Assembly (NCBI RefSeq): GCF_009617875.1
Contig: NZ_BLAV01000001.1
Span: 1,240,001-1,304,000 of the forward strand
Length of the DNA: 64,000 bases
Reading direction: 5' to 3'
DNA from: Prolixibacter sp. NT017
Lineage (GTDB): Bacteria > Bacteroidota > Bacteroidia > Bacteroidales > Prolixibacteraceae
Shown piece by piece: positions 16,697 to 26,286 of this stretch. The position numbers were made by a program, and so were the translations under genes. The notes beneath the pieces are model-generated. The model was not told the origin of the DNA. It did no database searches and worked only from the letters and a program-made list of their open reading frames with translations. Within the stretch, counting starts at the first letter, position 1. Every line of letters starts with the position of its first letter.

Positions 16697-19333
16697 ATGA
16701 GGAGAACGTATTTCCTGTTTATTTTCTTGTGTTTCAGTGTTATTTATTTGCCTTCGGCGAAAGCGCAACAGCATGATATTAGCCTGGATTCGAACTGGGT
16801 GGCCAAACGAAAAGTCGACGTCCGGGTGGATGGTACTGTGATTACTTCGCCAGGCTATCAGCGCACCGGCTGGATGGATGCTGTCGTTCCCGGTACCGTG
16901 TTAACCACGCTGTTGCACAATCATTTGGTGCCCGATCCATTTGTGGGTTTGAACAACAAAGAAATACCGGACATTCACGATGTCGGAAGAGACTATTACA
17001 CCTATTGGTTTTATACCGAATTGCCTGAATTGAACGTGAAACAGGGCGAACAGGTCTGGTTGAAATTCAGGGGAATCAATTATGCGGCTAATATTTTCCT
17101 TAACGGGAAAAGAGTGAATAAGGATACCCACGAAGGAATGTTCTTACGGGAAAAATACAACATCACCGGTTTGTACCATCAGGGTGAAGTGAACCGATTG
17201 GCGGTATTGGTCGAACCTCCTTCGCCAGAAGGTGATGCATCGCGTGGGCAAGGCGGAGACGGAACCATCGCCCGGAATGTGACAATGCAATGCACAGCCG
17301 GCTGGGATTGGATCTGCCCAATGCATGATCGCAATACCGGAATTTGGGACAAGGTCAGCCTGGAGGTTACCGGCGCGGTTGATGTATTGAATCCACATGT
17401 AATAACTCGTGTTCCCGGAAAAAGAACACCGGGTGCGAAACAGGAGCCTGCGTTTGTTAAGGTTTCTTCGGAGTTGAAAAATGCCACGAACCGCAAGCAA
17501 AGCGGTGTGTTGCAGGTTACCCTTAACGGGAAGACTTATTCCCGTAAGGTAACATTGCAACCTTACCAGGAAAAGGAAGTTGGTCTGGATGAAATAAAGG
17601 TAACCGACCCGAAACTATGGTGGCCCAATGGAATGGGAAGACATCCTTTGTATACGCTTAAGGTTTCTTTCGTGGAGGATGGAAAAGTTTCTGATGAACA
17701 GCCGGTAAGATTTGGCATTCGGGAAACAGGCAGTTATTTTGACGAGAAAGTTGGAGCACGAGTATTTCTGGTGAACGGACAGAAAATATTCATCAAAGGA
17801 GGAAATTGGATTGCGTCGGATGCGATGCTGCGGTTGTCGAAGGAGCGGTATGACGCGGAAGTTAGAATGCATGCAGAGATGAACATGAATATGATTCGGG
17901 TTTGGGGAGGTTCCATCACTGAACGGCCTGAATTTTACGATGCTTGTGACAAATACGGTTTGCTGGTGTGGCAGGAGTTTTGGGTAACCGGCGATTGCAA
18001 CGGTCGCTGGCCTGATCCGCTCAAAAAGGAATCGCAGGTGCGTCGGCATGCCTATCCGGATGATCATTCTCTCTTCCTGAAATCAGCCGAAGACCAGATA
18101 AAAATGCTAAGAAACCATCCGAGCCTTTACTTGTGGTGCGGTGGAAATGAATATACGCCGGCTGATGATATCAATGCGGCATTGCGGGATGATGTCATTC
18201 CACAAACGGACGGAACCCGACTTTATCTGGAAGAATCGACGGGGACACAGTTGATGCGGAATACGATTGGCGGAAATGGGGACGGGCCTTATGGCATTCT
18301 GGAGCCTGACTGGATTTTTAAAACAAAATCTTATCCGTTTAATCCGGAGATTGGTTCCATTGGGATGACCAACATTGAATCGCTGAAGAAATTTATTCCT
18401 GCCAAGGATTTGGTTCCACCGAAAGGTAACCGGGTTCCTGAGTCGTGGAAATACCATAAATACATTCCTTTACACGATTTCCCAGACCGCTATGGGAAAG
18501 TGAAAGACATCAACGATTTCTGCCGAAAGGCGCAAATTGTGAGCTATGAGCAGTACCGGGCACTTCAGGAAGGTTTTAACTTCCGGATGTGGAGTGATTA
18601 CACCGGTATGTTGGTTTGGAAAAATCAAAATCCGTGGACGGCTTTGCGGGGTTTCTTCTACGATTACTATCTCGATTATACCGGCGGATATTTTGGTTAC
18701 AAAGAAGCAGCACAACCGGTACATATTCAGTTGAATCTGAATGATTCTGTGGCATGCGTTGTGAATCAAACACCGTTTAAGCGATCAGGTCTGACCGCCA
18801 TAACAACACTTTATTCCATTCATGGGAAAGAGTTGGGCGAGCAATCGGTCAAAACGGATGTCGATGCGAATTCGGTGACGTTGTTGAAGAAAGTAAAACT
18901 GCCAGCTGAGGATCCAGACGAAGTTTACTTTCTGAAGCTGACATTGAAAGACAAAGATGGAAAGGACGTTGATGAGAATCTCTACTGGCTATCGAAGAAT
19001 CCCAAATCGTATGAGCAGCTGGATCAGTTAAAACCGACTTCTGTAAAAGTGAAAACGGAAAAAACGGCTGAAGGAAAATACAGCATGCACATTCTGAATC
19101 CCGGCAAGGAGACTGCTTTCTTTATTCGTTTAAAAATAGTGAATGAGAAAAAGGGTGAGTTGGTATTACCGGTCTTTTTCAATCGAAATTATTTCACTTT
19201 GTTACCAGGCGAGGAGAAGGAGGTCAATTTAGATCTGAGTCAGCAGTTTGGTCAGGTCGACATGCAAGATGTGAGATTGGTAGCGGAAGGGTGGAATGTA
19301 TCTGAACAGAAAGTCGCTCTGTCTGAAAAATAG
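16697..19333 (+). CDS. Secreted GH2 beta-mannosidase / exo-beta-glucosaminidase-type hydrolase
   Basis: 878 aa with a signal peptide (cleaved after AKA, ~residue 23). Domain order: jelly-roll sugar-binding domain (~50-220), Ig-like sandwich (~230-340), TIM barrel (~350-660), and C-terminal beta domains (~670-878). The acid/base is Glu485 in the GH2 motif WCGGNEY; the probable nucleophile is Glu551 in NPEIGSIGM, at the spacing seen in mannosidase/exo-glucosaminidase (CsxA-like) members. Likely removes terminal beta-linked mannose or glucosamine in the periplasm. The exact sugar is not fixed by sequence. It stands alone with its own terminator. Confidence 0.88.
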   Translation: MRRTYFLFIFLCFSVIYLPSAKAQQHDISLDSNWVAKRKVDVRVDGTVITSPGYQRTGWMDAVVPGTVLTTLLHNHLVPDPFVGLNNKEIPDIHDVGRDYYTYWFYTELPELNVKQGEQVWLKFRGINYAANIFLNGKRVNKDTHEGMFLREKYNITGLYHQGEVNRLAVLVEPPSPEGDASRGQGGDGTIARNVTMQCTAGWDWICPMHDRNTGIWDKVSLEVTGAVDVLNPHVITRVPGKRTPGAKQEPAFVKVSSELKNATNRKQSGVLQVTLNGKTYSRKVTLQPYQEKEVGLDEIKVTDPKLWWPNGMGRHPLYTLKVSFVEDGKVSDEQPVRFGIRETGSYFDEKVGARVFLVNGQKIFIKGGNWIASDAMLRLSKERYDAEVRMHAEMNMNMIRVWGGSITERPEFYDACDKYGLLVWQEFWVTGDCNGRWPDPLKKESQVRRHAYPDDHSLFLKSAEDQIKMLRNHPSLYLWCGGNEYTPADDINAALRDDVIPQTDGTRLYLEESTGTQLMRNTIGGNGDGPYGILEPDWIFKTKSYPFNPEIGSIGMTNIESLKKFIPAKDLVPPKGNRVPESWKYHKYIPLHDFPDRYGKVKDINDFCRKAQIVSYEQYRALQEGFNFRMWSDYTGMLVWKNQNPWTALRGFFYDYYLDYTGGYFGYKEAAQPVHIQLNLNDSVACVVNQTPFKRSGLTAITTLYSIHGKELGEQSVKTDVDANSVTLLKKVKLPAEDPDEVYFLKLTLKDKDGKDVDENLYWLSKNPKSYEQLDQLKPTSVKVKTEKTAEGKYSMHILNPGKETAFFIRLKIVNEKKGELVLPVFFNRNYFTLLPGEEKEVNLDLSQQFGQVDMQDVRLVAEGWNVSEQKVALSEK

Positions 19334-19342
19334 CATAAAAAA

Positions 19343-19377
19343 ATCCGGAACGCAGCCTGGGAAGCTGCATTCCGGAT
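19343..19377 (+). terminator. Hairpin between convergent genes
   Basis: Arms ATCCGGAA and TTCCGGAT with an inner GCAGC/GCTGC stem, preceded by an A-run (a T-run for the opposite strand). It lies 10 bp after the GH2 stop and can serve both the GH2 gene and the convergent polysaccharide operon. Confidence 0.75.
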
Positions 19378-19441
19378 GACAGACAACGAAATTGGTTTTA
19401 GGATGTATTTGGGAAGAATTAAGTTCTAAGTGTTAGGTATT

Positions 19442-21412
19442 TCAGGTGATTGGTATTTTCTTTTTGGACTTTCTTTTGCTTTTTTCTAAACGCGGACCAA
19501 CAGGTTGTTCCTTGTCGAATTTGGTAAATCGAGAGTTTTGAGAAATAAATTCCGGAACTAATAACTTCATGCGATTGACTAGTTTTTCTTCATCTTCGAG
19601 TTGAACAGCAGCAAGCAGCCCTCTGATGCTTTCATTTACCTCGTCGTAAGGATACTTACGAACTTGGGCAATCATGATTTTCGGGTGATGGGTAGGCAGC
19701 GTATTTTCCTTGTTCGCCAAAAGTTCTTCATAGAGTTTCTCTCCGGGGCGTAATCCCGTGAATTTGATGGCAATGTCCTGTTCAGGAACAAACCCGGAAA
19801 GCGAGATCATCCTTTTTGCGAGGTCGTATATTTTCACCGGTTTACCCATGTCGAACACATAAATCTCGCCGCCTTTGCCCATGAAGCCAGCTTCGAGAAC
19901 TAATTGACAAGCTTCCGGTATGGTCATGAAGAAACGGGTGATATCGGGATGAGTGACAGTAACGGGACCTCCTTCTTCAATTTGCTTTTGGAAAAGCGGA
20001 ACAACTGATCCGTTAGAACCAAGTACATTGCCAAAGCGTGTGGTGATAAATTGGGTGGTAATACCTTCTTTTTGGGATAATGCCTGAATGTATATTTCGC
20101 AAATTCGTTTGGATGCTCCCATCACATTGGTGGGATTGACTGCTTTGTCGGTCGATAACATCACAAACTTTTTCACCTTGAACTGTACCGACAAATCGGC
20201 AAGCAATAGTGTTCCGCCGATATTCACCCGAATAGCCTCGTAAGGATGTGCTTCCATTAGTGGAACATGCTTGTAGGCTGCGGCATTGAAAACGATATCG
20301 GGTTGATATTTATTGAATACCTGGTAAAGGCGGAACGGGTCGCGTACGTCACCAATGATGAGGTCGAAAGAAGTTTTCGGGAATTTTACTTTTAGTTCGT
20401 TTTGCAAATCATACAGTGGTGTCTCAGCCTGGTCATACAGAATGGCATGACGGATATCGAAAGCCATGAGCTGACGCACAATTTCGGAGCCAATTGAACC
20501 GGCTGCACCGGTTATCAGAATGATCGAATCCTTGAGGCCTTCCTTGATTTTGTCGATTTCCAGATGAATAGCCTCTCGGCTAAGTAAGTCGGCGATCATG
20601 ACATTTCGGATCTGTTTGGAATTCAGTTGGCCGTTCATCCAATCGTTTACGGCAGGAATTTGTTTTAGTTGGATGTTATTATCCAGGCACATTTCCAGTA
20701 ACTCTTTTTTCCGCGTCGGCGAAATATTGGGCTGATTGATAGAAATAATAATTTCCTGAACTTGTTCGGCTTTCACCACCCGACGAAATGCCTGGCGGGC
20801 AGAATAGATGGGGATGCCGTTGAGCGTTTTCCCGTTAAGGGTTCGTTTGTCATCGATGAATCCAACAACTTTATAGCCAGAAATATGGTCTTGTTCCAAT
20901 ACGTTGAGCGTAATGAGTCCGAGTTCTCCCGCACCGAATAGCATTACTCGTTTGAGCGGGCTGCTCGGGAGAAAACAGTATTGGTAAGTTCCCTTAACAG
21001 CCATCCGACTTCCCACCAATAAAACAGTGGTGGTGAAATAGTGAATGAGTATAACTGAATAGGGAATCACGAGGAATTTCATATCCGGAAAAGTTCGCGC
21101 GGCAGTGGACAGGAACAACAGGGTAGTGACTCCCGTTGACATGGCCAAAACCAGCTTAACAGCATCCTGAATAGTTGTATGTCGGATGATTCCACTGAAT
21201 GAACCAAAGAACAGAAAGGCTCCGATGTAAACCGGAAGAGCAACCAGGAAATGACTCGTTGCCCGTTGTATATCAACAACGGCGGGATCCAGATTGAACC
21301 GGAGGAGATAAGCGAGAACGAAACTGATAGCAGTGACGAACAGGTCCATGACTAACACCAGACCACGCGGGACAATGTGTCGGACCAGGAATTTTTGGAG
21401 TAGGCGAAGCAT
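19442..21412 (-). CDS. Membrane nucleoside-diphosphate-sugar 4,6-dehydratase (FlaA1/WbpM/CapD type)
   Basis: 656 aa: four N-terminal transmembrane helices (~residues 15-135), a CoA-binding-like Rossmann domain (VMLFGAGELGLITLNVL), and a second SDR domain with NAD motif GAAGSIGSEIVRQL (~300). The active site region STDKAVNPTNVMGASKR is the WbpM-family variant in which Met replaces the SDR Tyr. It converts UDP-GlcNAc to a 4-keto-6-deoxy sugar, the first step to diNAcBac, FucNAc or QuiNAc. It is the last gene of the exopolysaccharide operon and would feed the DegT aminotransferase just upstream. Confidence 0.9.
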   Translation of the reverse strand: MLRLLQKFLVRHIVPRGLVLVMDLFVTAISFVLAYLLRFNLDPAVVDIQRATSHFLVALPVYIGAFLFFGSFSGIIRHTTIQDAVKLVLAMSTGVTTLLFLSTAARTFPDMKFLVIPYSVILIHYFTTTVLLVGSRMAVKGTYQYCFLPSSPLKRVMLFGAGELGLITLNVLEQDHISGYKVVGFIDDKRTLNGKTLNGIPIYSARQAFRRVVKAEQVQEIIISINQPNISPTRKKELLEMCLDNNIQLKQIPAVNDWMNGQLNSKQIRNVMIADLLSREAIHLEIDKIKEGLKDSIILITGAAGSIGSEIVRQLMAFDIRHAILYDQAETPLYDLQNELKVKFPKTSFDLIIGDVRDPFRLYQVFNKYQPDIVFNAAAYKHVPLMEAHPYEAIRVNIGGTLLLADLSVQFKVKKFVMLSTDKAVNPTNVMGASKRICEIYIQALSQKEGITTQFITTRFGNVLGSNGSVVPLFQKQIEEGGPVTVTHPDITRFFMTIPEACQLVLEAGFMGKGGEIYVFDMGKPVKIYDLAKRMISLSGFVPEQDIAIKFTGLRPGEKLYEELLANKENTLPTHHPKIMIAQVRKYPYDEVNESIRGLLAAVQLEDEEKLVNRMKLLVPEFISQNSRFTKFDKEQPVGPRLEKSKRKSKKKIPIT

Positions 21413-21558
21413 AGCGAATTTAGGTAACTTAAATTAGATAATGAGGGAATTCTTTGCATTATCCTGAGGGAGGGAGTGTTTGGTATAATGTTTTAGAACT
21501 TTCAGTTAATGGAAGAGTAGAGCTTTATTTCATGCTGATAATCTTTTGATTGTGAATT

Positions 21559-22746
21559 TTACTTTAGTGATTCTGTATTTTGGGATGGGATAGCTGTATG
21601 GCGAATCTCTTTCCTGTCGAATAAGCGATTAATAACACCAGCGATGCGTAACCGGTCTTCGTCGGTTAGGTTGGAACCGCTGGGCAGACATTGTCCTTTG
21701 CGGAATAATCTTTCCGATGTTCCGTCACCATAAAATGGATATCTGCGGAAGATCGGCTGCAGATGCATCGGTTTCCATAGTGGTCGCGATTCAATATTCT
21801 CTGCTGCAAATGCTTTTCGAAGTATCTCGCAGGTGATACCTCCGGTTTGACGATCATCGATAGTAATAGCCGTCAGCCAGTAGTTGGAGAAGAAACGAGC
21901 GTCCGGCTCTTCCTGGAAGGATATTCCCGATATACCGGAAAATAATTTGCGATAGAATAGCTGATTTTTCCTTCGTTGAACAACACGTTGGTCGATGACT
22001 TCCATTTGTCCGAGTCCGATGCCTGCTGTTACATTGCTCATCCGGTAGTTATAGCCTATAACGCTGTGCTGATAGTGCGGAGCTGGATCGCGGGACTGTG
22101 TGGAGAGGAATCGGGCTTTCGCTGTTAATTTTTTATCGTTTGATAAAAGCGCTCCTCCGCCGGAAGTGGTGATAATCTTATTCCCGTTGAATGAGAGAAT
22201 TCCCATTGCACCTATAGAACCCAGTGCCTGTCCGTTATAGCGACTGCCCAATGCTTCTGCCGCATCTTCTATTACCGGAATCTGGTAATAATTGGCAATC
22301 TCCATGATTTCGTCCATTTTGCTTGGCATACCATAAACATGCACGGGAATAATGACTTTGGGTTTCTTTCCTCTTTTCAACCGCGCTTTTATGGCTGTTT
22401 CCAGCCAATTAGGACTCATATTCCAGGTTTGGGGTTCACTTTCGACAAGAATGGGGTGAGCACACTGATAAAGAATCGGATTGATGGTGGCTGCAAAGGT
22501 AAGCGTGGATGCGAGTACCTCGTCACCGGTTTTTACTCCGAGGATAATCAAGGCCAGGTGTAACGCTGCAGTGCCGGAGCTTAGCACTGCAGCATCCTGC
22601 ACCTGGTTGTAGCGGGCCAACACTTGCTCGAATTCATCGACATTGGGGCCCAAAGGAGCCACCCAATTGGTCTGAATTGCTTCAACGATATATTGCAACT
22701 CATGGCCACTTAGATGGGGAGATGATAACCATATTTTCTTCTCCAT
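21559..22746 (-). CDS. DegT/DnrJ/EryC1/StrS sugar aminotransferase
   Basis: PLP enzyme of ~395 aa transferring an amino group to a keto-sugar nucleotide. Visible: SSGTAALHLAL phosphate-binding region, IEDAAEALGS (PLP-contacting Asp) and the Schiff-base lysine in SFNGNKIITTSGGG. I start at 22746 (MEKKIWLSSPHLSG); the open frame extends to 22923 but that extra sequence overlaps the 3' end of the 196-aa gene and does not resemble the family. With the 4,6-dehydratase two steps away it probably makes a 4-amino-4,6-dideoxy sugar, as in PglE/PglC pathways, and the GNAT-like gene nearby could acetylate it. Confidence 0.9.
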   Translation of the reverse strand: MEKKIWLSSPHLSGHELQYIVEAIQTNWVAPLGPNVDEFEQVLARYNQVQDAAVLSSGTAALHLALIILGVKTGDEVLASTLTFAATINPILYQCAHPILVESEPQTWNMSPNWLETAIKARLKRGKKPKVIIPVHVYGMPSKMDEIMEIANYYQIPVIEDAAEALGSRYNGQALGSIGAMGILSFNGNKIITTSGGGALLSNDKKLTAKARFLSTQSRDPAPHYQHSVIGYNYRMSNVTAGIGLGQMEVIDQRVVQRRKNQLFYRKLFSGISGISFQEEPDARFFSNYWLTAITIDDRQTGGITCEILRKAFAAENIESRPLWKPMHLQPIFRRYPFYGDGTSERLFRKGQCLPSGSNLTDEDRLRIAGVINRLFDRKEIRHTAIPSQNTESLK

Positions 22747-22790
22747 TGTGCTTATCTGTTGAGGTTTGTGTTCGTTTCGATTTGATCTGT

Positions 22791-23381
22791 TTATTGGTTC
22801 GCATCTATGTTCAGAGGCTTCTCGTTTATCGGAGCATCGATTTTGTCCAGCCACGCTTCCTTCCAGAAGAAAAAGCAGTTTCGGTCGCATACGGCTTTGT
22901 AGCCGGGCATTTTCCCGGAACAATGCAAACCTTCCAATAAAACAGTGGTTCGCATCTTCCTCATTTTGTAGTTGGCTTCGTCAAGGAAGTATTCAACGCG
23001 TTTGACTACCTTGGTTTCGGTGCCGCAGTACTGCCACATCTCGGGCATGACGACACATCCTTCCAGCTTGTTATTCTCGTCAATGGTTTCCAGTATTTCT
23101 TCTCTCGATTTGATTCTTACCCAATCACCCTGTCTAAGCGGGCCCGTTGGTTTTTTGACAACTTGTGGTTTCGGTTCTGTAATGAGCCTGGGGGTTGCGG
23201 ATGCTCCGGAATAATGGGTCCGGAATCCCAGAAAATATTTGACCTTGCGGAAATACAAGTAAAATTTGATTTTCCGTAGAAAAGCAACTATGGCTAAGTT
23301 GATTCGTAACCCGATGGGGTCTTTGGCAAACATCTCCTCAGCATGTGCAAACTGACAGTTTTTATCTCTCTCTGTTTCCAT
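22791..23381 (-). CDS. Conserved-looking unknown in exopolysaccharide operon
   Basis: 196 aa, soluble, no signal peptide. The C-terminal ~100 residues carry a distinctive pattern: RQGDWVRIKSREEI, PEMWQYCG, TTVLLEGLHCSG, CDRNCFFFWKEAWLDK. I have seen similar arrangements in unnamed proteins of polysaccharide or natural-product clusters, but cannot name a Pfam family with confidence. Three to four conserved-looking cysteines could bind metal. Position between the FemAB-like and DegT genes implies a role in making or loading the polymer. Confidence 0.65.
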   Translation of the reverse strand: METERDKNCQFAHAEEMFAKDPIGLRINLAIVAFLRKIKFYLYFRKVKYFLGFRTHYSGASATPRLITEPKPQVVKKPTGPLRQGDWVRIKSREEILETIDENNKLEGCVVMPEMWQYCGTETKVVKRVEYFLDEANYKMRKMRTTVLLEGLHCSGKMPGYKAVCDRNCFFFWKEAWLDKIDAPINEKPLNIDANQ

Positions 23382-23395
23382 ATGACTATCGGTTT

Positions 23396-24511
23396 TTATA
23401 ATGCAGATGAATAAGTAGGTGAGTGAAAGCGAATATTTCGGTATTCGGGAAAATATTCTGTATGTAGAATATCCAGTTTGTTTTGTTGGATATGGATTTT
23501 TTTCAGGTGCGATAACTCTTTGTAAACCTCGGGTAAGTGGATCTTTTTTCCCGTGTGAAACGAAATCGTCTCTTTGGCAAATTTGGTTTTCATTTTCAGC
23601 AAGCTGTCATCAGGAGAAGATGACCGACCACCTCCTAATATGAAGTAACGATAACCTTGTTTGCCGGCCCAAATGGCGGCTTCATGAAAGAGAGCCATCA
23701 TGGGCGAGAGATGAAGATAGGCTGTATTTGTGCCGGCCAAATGAGCATTAGCAAATGCACCACCGGTAATAACAAGAATCGATGCAATAATCTCATGGTT
23801 AAGGCGGGCGTGGAAAAAGGTGATGTTACCGTCCAGCAGTTTCACCATGTTTCGAAAGTAATCCTTTGAGAAATAATAGTAAAGATTCGCTTCATTTCGA
23901 GACATGGTCTCGGTGTATAGTGGTAGAAATACTTCGATAGCTTTCGGTGAACTATCTATCTCGATGGTGACACCTTCTTTGGCACTTTTTCGGATTCGGT
24001 TGCGGCATTTTCGATCGAAATCGCTCCACATTTCTTCTGCAGTTTTAGCTGTGTCGATGGCGACGACCTGGTTGTATAAGCTGACATCTATTTCTATGTC
24101 GCAACCTTCGTGTGTTTTCAACCAGGGATGGAAACGCACAAACTCGGAAACAATGTGTTGGTCCTGGCAATACATATGAAAGGTTTTGAGGAAATCGTCA
24201 ATCGGAGTTGTACATCCGTCGCTTCTAAGATAGCCTCCGTAGCCATACGGCGATACAATGTCGTAATACGTTTCTCTGAGCTGGGAGAACAAGCTGATGT
24301 TGTTGATTTTTCTTTTCAGGAAGGGAAACAGGATATAGTCATTATCATGTTTTTGATAAACAAAGCAGGTTGCTTCTCCTTCGTCATTTGTTTCACTTAG
24401 CAAGGCATATTGCGGGTAGAAGCAAATGTCGCAGTCGGTTATATTCGCACATAACCCTTGCCATTCCCGAAAATCAGATTCGGTTCCGGCCTTCAGTGTT
24501 TTAATTATCAT
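23396..24511 (-). CDS. FemAB-like GNAT-superfamily acyl/aminoacyltransferase
   Basis: 371 aa. Two consecutive GNAT-like halves; the second has the FemAB/GNAT pattern DRKCRNRIRKSAKEGVTIE followed by FHARLNHEIIASILVITGG and MMALFHEAAIWAGKQGYRYFILGG. This type (FemAB-related or BioF2/'CelD-like') occurs in exopolysaccharide clusters and probably acylates a sugar. Its ATG overlaps the sugar transferase stop by 4 bp (24508-24511), showing translational coupling. Confidence 0.8.
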   Translation of the reverse strand: MIIKTLKAGTESDFREWQGLCANITDCDICFYPQYALLSETNDEGEATCFVYQKHDNDYILFPFLKRKINNISLFSQLRETYYDIVSPYGYGGYLRSDGCTTPIDDFLKTFHMYCQDQHIVSEFVRFHPWLKTHEGCDIEIDVSLYNQVVAIDTAKTAEEMWSDFDRKCRNRIRKSAKEGVTIEIDSSPKAIEVFLPLYTETMSRNEANLYYYFSKDYFRNMVKLLDGNITFFHARLNHEIIASILVITGGAFANAHLAGTNTAYLHLSPMMALFHEAAIWAGKQGYRYFILGGGRSSSPDDSLLKMKTKFAKETISFHTGKKIHLPEVYKELSHLKKIHIQQNKLDILHTEYFPEYRNIRFHSPTYSSAL

Positions 24512-25116
24512 GTGGTGGTTCCTTTAAAATAATCCATTCGTTCGCGGTGAGGAGCATAAATTCCTTCCCTTTTGAATACTTTGGTAATAGTGAGATAAAG
24601 TATTTTCAGATCGAGGTTGAGCGACAGGTGCTCAACGTAGTACACATCGTATTCGAATTTTTCTTCCCAGCTTAAGTCATTTCTTCCGTTTACCTGTGCC
24701 CAACCCGTAATCCCCGGTTTTACGTCATGTCGTTTTGCCTGGCGTTCGTTGTACAACGGAAGATATTGTTTCAGCAGCGGGCGGGGGCCTATTAAACTCA
24801 GCTCGCCCTTCAACACATTCACTAACTGGGGAATTTCGTCGAGTGAGGAATTACGCAGGAAATTGCCGGTCCGGGTTACTCGTAGGTGATCGGCCAGCAG
24901 TTCACCCTCTTTGTTCCGTTTGTTGTTCATGGTTCTGAACTTGTAAAGCCGGAATAGCTTTCCGTTTTTACCCGGCCTTTCCTGAATGAAAAACGGATTG
25001 CCTTTGGTCAAGATAGTCAACCATATAAGTACAATTAGGAAGACAGGACTAAGCAGGATAATACCAGCCAAAGCCAGCACAAAATCAAGCAAAGGTTTGA
25101 AAAGATACCGGTACAT
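24508..25116 (-). CDS. Undecaprenyl-phosphate sugar-1-phosphate transferase (initiating glycosyltransferase)
   Basis: 202 aa, the short PglC-like form of the polyprenol-phosphate sugar transferases, with one N-terminal membrane segment (~residues 11-33). Signature elements: FRTMNN, SLDEIPQLVNVLKGELSLIGPRPL, and the C-terminal KPGITGWAQVNGRNDLSWEEKFEYD. It links the first sugar phosphate to undecaprenyl phosphate. With the WbpM-type and DegT enzymes, the first sugar may be a diNAcBac-like residue (inference). Overlaps the upstream GT4 gene by 32 bp. Confidence 0.92.
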   Translation of the reverse strand: MYRYLFKPLLDFVLALAGIILLSPVFLIVLIWLTILTKGNPFFIQERPGKNGKLFRLYKFRTMNNKRNKEGELLADHLRVTRTGNFLRNSSLDEIPQLVNVLKGELSLIGPRPLLKQYLPLYNERQAKRHDVKPGITGWAQVNGRNDLSWEEKFEYDVYYVEHLSLNLDLKILYLTITKVFKREGIYAPHRERMDYFKGTTT

Positions 25117-26242
25117 GTACTCCTAAATTCATGTATTCGAGCAGCACTTTATTAACTTCGGTTACCTCGAAAACGTCCACAGCCATTTGTCTGCTTTTGT
25201 CAGCCATGGCTTTCACTTCTTCGGGGTGTTCCACCATGTAAATCATAGCGTCGGCCAGACCTTTCACATCGCGTGGTTGCACAAGTAATCCATTTTGTCC
25301 ATGTTTCACCGTGTTCCGGCAGCCAATGGCATCGGTAGTGATGATGGGGCGTCCTGTGGCCATCGCTTCCATAATCGAGCGGGGAATTCCTTCACGGTAG
25401 TAGGAGGGAAGCACAAAAACGGTTGAGTCTTTCAGGTAAGGCCGCACATCGCTGGTGGTTCCGCGGTAGTGAAAAAGACCTTCCTGTTCCCAGTTCTGGA
25501 CCTCTTCGGGGGTGATAGCGTCTTCACAGCTTAAGTCGTAACCACCGAGTATTTCGAATTCTACGGTTGGATGCTTTTCTTTCACGATCCTTGCCGCATC
25601 GGCGTAAATGGCAATTCCTTTGGAGCGTAAAAGTCGTGAAACAAGCAGAAAACGGAAAATACCATGCGGCAGCGGTTCCCGACTAAAGTATCGTGTGTTA
25701 ACGCCTGAGCCCATGGTTACCTGTGCTATGGCTGGTGAATTGATATATTCCTTTTTCAGGAAGAAAGCCACATCTTCGTAATTCTGAAAGAACAATCCAT
25801 CGACGTTTTTTAGGCTTGCACGGTAGAGAATATCGATAATACGCAAAACCAATTTTCTGGAATTGACCTCACTTTCGCTGGCTATATATCCCAGACCTGA
25901 TATGATAGAATAGCGCCTCAGATGTTTAAAAAAACGACCTGCCAGATTCCCGTAAATGACAGGTTTAATGGTGTATGTAAGAAGATAGTCGGGTCTTTCT
26001 TTTATGAGAATACGCAACAACGAGAAAAAGAAAAGTATGTCTCTGAACGGATTCCTCCCATTTTTACGGAGTGTGAGTGGATAATATTTGATACCAAGCC
26101 GGTTCAACTCCCGACTTACGATAGGAAGTTCAGATGGGGCAGCTGCAGCGATGTCGAAGCCGCGGTTACGAAACTCCAGGATTAGCTCCTTACGAAAGTT
26201 AATCAGTGAGAAATCGTTGCTGGCGATAATCACAATCTTCAT
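25085..26242 (-). CDS. Glycosyltransferase family 4
   Basis: 385 aa GT-B enzyme. The C-terminal donor site shows FLLVSRLLRSKGI and the EX7E-type segment YREGIPRSIMEAMATGRPIITTDAIGCR, typical of GT4 retaining enzymes such as PglA and TuaC-like proteins. The N-terminus (KIVIIASNDFSLINFRKELI) matches the Glyco_trans_4_2 acceptor domain. It probably adds the second sugar of the repeat unit at the cytoplasmic face. Confidence 0.9.
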   Translation of the reverse strand: MKIVIIASNDFSLINFRKELILEFRNRGFDIAAAAPSELPIVSRELNRLGIKYYPLTLRKNGRNPFRDILFFFSLLRILIKERPDYLLTYTIKPVIYGNLAGRFFKHLRRYSIISGLGYIASESEVNSRKLVLRIIDILYRASLKNVDGLFFQNYEDVAFFLKKEYINSPAIAQVTMGSGVNTRYFSREPLPHGIFRFLLVSRLLRSKGIAIYADAARIVKEKHPTVEFEILGGYDLSCEDAITPEEVQNWEQEGLFHYRGTTSDVRPYLKDSTVFVLPSYYREGIPRSIMEAMATGRPIITTDAIGCRNTVKHGQNGLLVQPRDVKGLADAMIYMVEHPEEVKAMADKSRQMAVDVFEVTEVNKVLLEYMNLGVHVPVSFQTFA

Positions 26243-26286
26243 TTCAGTTGGTTTTAGAAGGGGATGTTTAGATTTTTCTGAGAAAA

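Noticed and set aside
21079..21279. Short frames opposite and inside the polysaccharide genes
   Set aside because: They lack starts or domain matches and lie within well-supported genes.
22747..22923. 59-residue N-terminal extension of the DegT enzyme
   Set aside because: It overlaps the 3' end of the upstream 196-aa gene and has no family similarity.
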